Shown here one piece after another: positions 14,732-14,864 of a stretch of 14,864 bases of DNA. The notes below the pieces were generated by a model. The model saw nothing but the letters and a program-made list of their open reading frames with translations. It had not been told where the DNA came from and did not search any database. Source of the stretch: Christensenella sp. UBA1685. GTDB lineage: Bacteria; Bacillota; Clostridia; Christensenellales; CAG-138. How positions within the stretch are numbered: the stretch's first letter is position 1; every line of letters starts with the position of its first letter. The stretch covers positions 1 through 14,864 of the forward strand of contig DCKB01000022.1 of the NCBI GenBank assembly GCA_002320595.1, given 5' to 3'. Both the position numbers and the translations under genes were made by a program.

Positions 14732-14820
14732 CGGTAAGAAAAAGGATGAAGGATTCGCACGAATCGGTTATTGTGAGTTTAGGAAAAACAACAAAGACCG
14801 AAAGGAAGTGCAAATCCCTC

Positions 14821-14864
14821 ATGGCAAGTGTAACACAGGACATGAAGTACAGGCAATCCCTAAT
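14821..14864 (+). CDS. IS transposase, N-terminal fragment
   Basis: ATG at 14821 opens a frame MASVTQDMKYRQSL that runs off the window after 14 codons. AAAGGAAG lies about 12 bases upstream. I recognise this start from DDE transposases of gut Clostridia whose C-terminal part looks like the fragment at 2-208, so the two window edges appear to carry the same element family in the same orientation. The assignment rests on memory of the family, on the matching terminal repeats and on this short peptide. Confidence 0.65.
   Translation, partial: MASVTQDMKYRQSL

Overview
The window reads as chromosomal DNA of a GC-rich Gram-positive anaerobe, most likely a gut Clostridia (Bacillota). The evidence is strong AGGAGG-type ribosome binding sites, a T-box leader, intrinsic terminators, a single fused-ACT aspartate kinase, a DUF2974 protein, and insertion sequences of a DDE family I associate with gut Clostridia. 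No rRNA, tRNA or CRISPR was seen.

Layout from left to right. (1) 2-218 is the 3' end of an IS transposase plus its terminal repeat. (2) 227-5900 is an aspartate-family amino acid cluster: thrC and an ACT-domain protein on the minus strand, diverging from hom-lysC-asd on the plus strand, with overlapping promoters between them. It converts aspartate to homoserine and makes threonine from phosphohomoserine; no homoserine kinase gene lies in the window. (3) 5908-6043 is a row of hairpins that includes the asd terminator and a part resembling a dispersed repeat of gut Clostridia. (4) 6130-6737 is an AT-richer module: a small XRE-type regulator diverging from an unrecognised 77-residue protein, with three palindromes sharing the core GATATATC between them. 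(5) 6793-7674 is an RluA-type pseudouridine synthase. (6) 7697-8979 is a promoter, an asparagine-type T-box leader and an asnB gene that has lost most of its synthetase domain through an internal, frame-breaking deletion. (7) 9064-10227 is a DUF2974 hydrolase-like protein. (8) On the minus strand lie prs (PRPP synthetase), a PHP-domain phosphoesterase and ftsH (TTG start). (9) From 14705 onward is the 5' end of a second IS of the same family and orientation as the one at the left edge.

The two edges therefore lie inside related IS copies, so this 14.5 kb segment may be a contig broken at repeats or a segment flanked by direct IS copies. The most notable points are the broken asnB under an intact Asn T-box, the XRE / 77-residue module with its operator array, and the paired IS ends. 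The rest is ordinary housekeeping and biosynthetic content.
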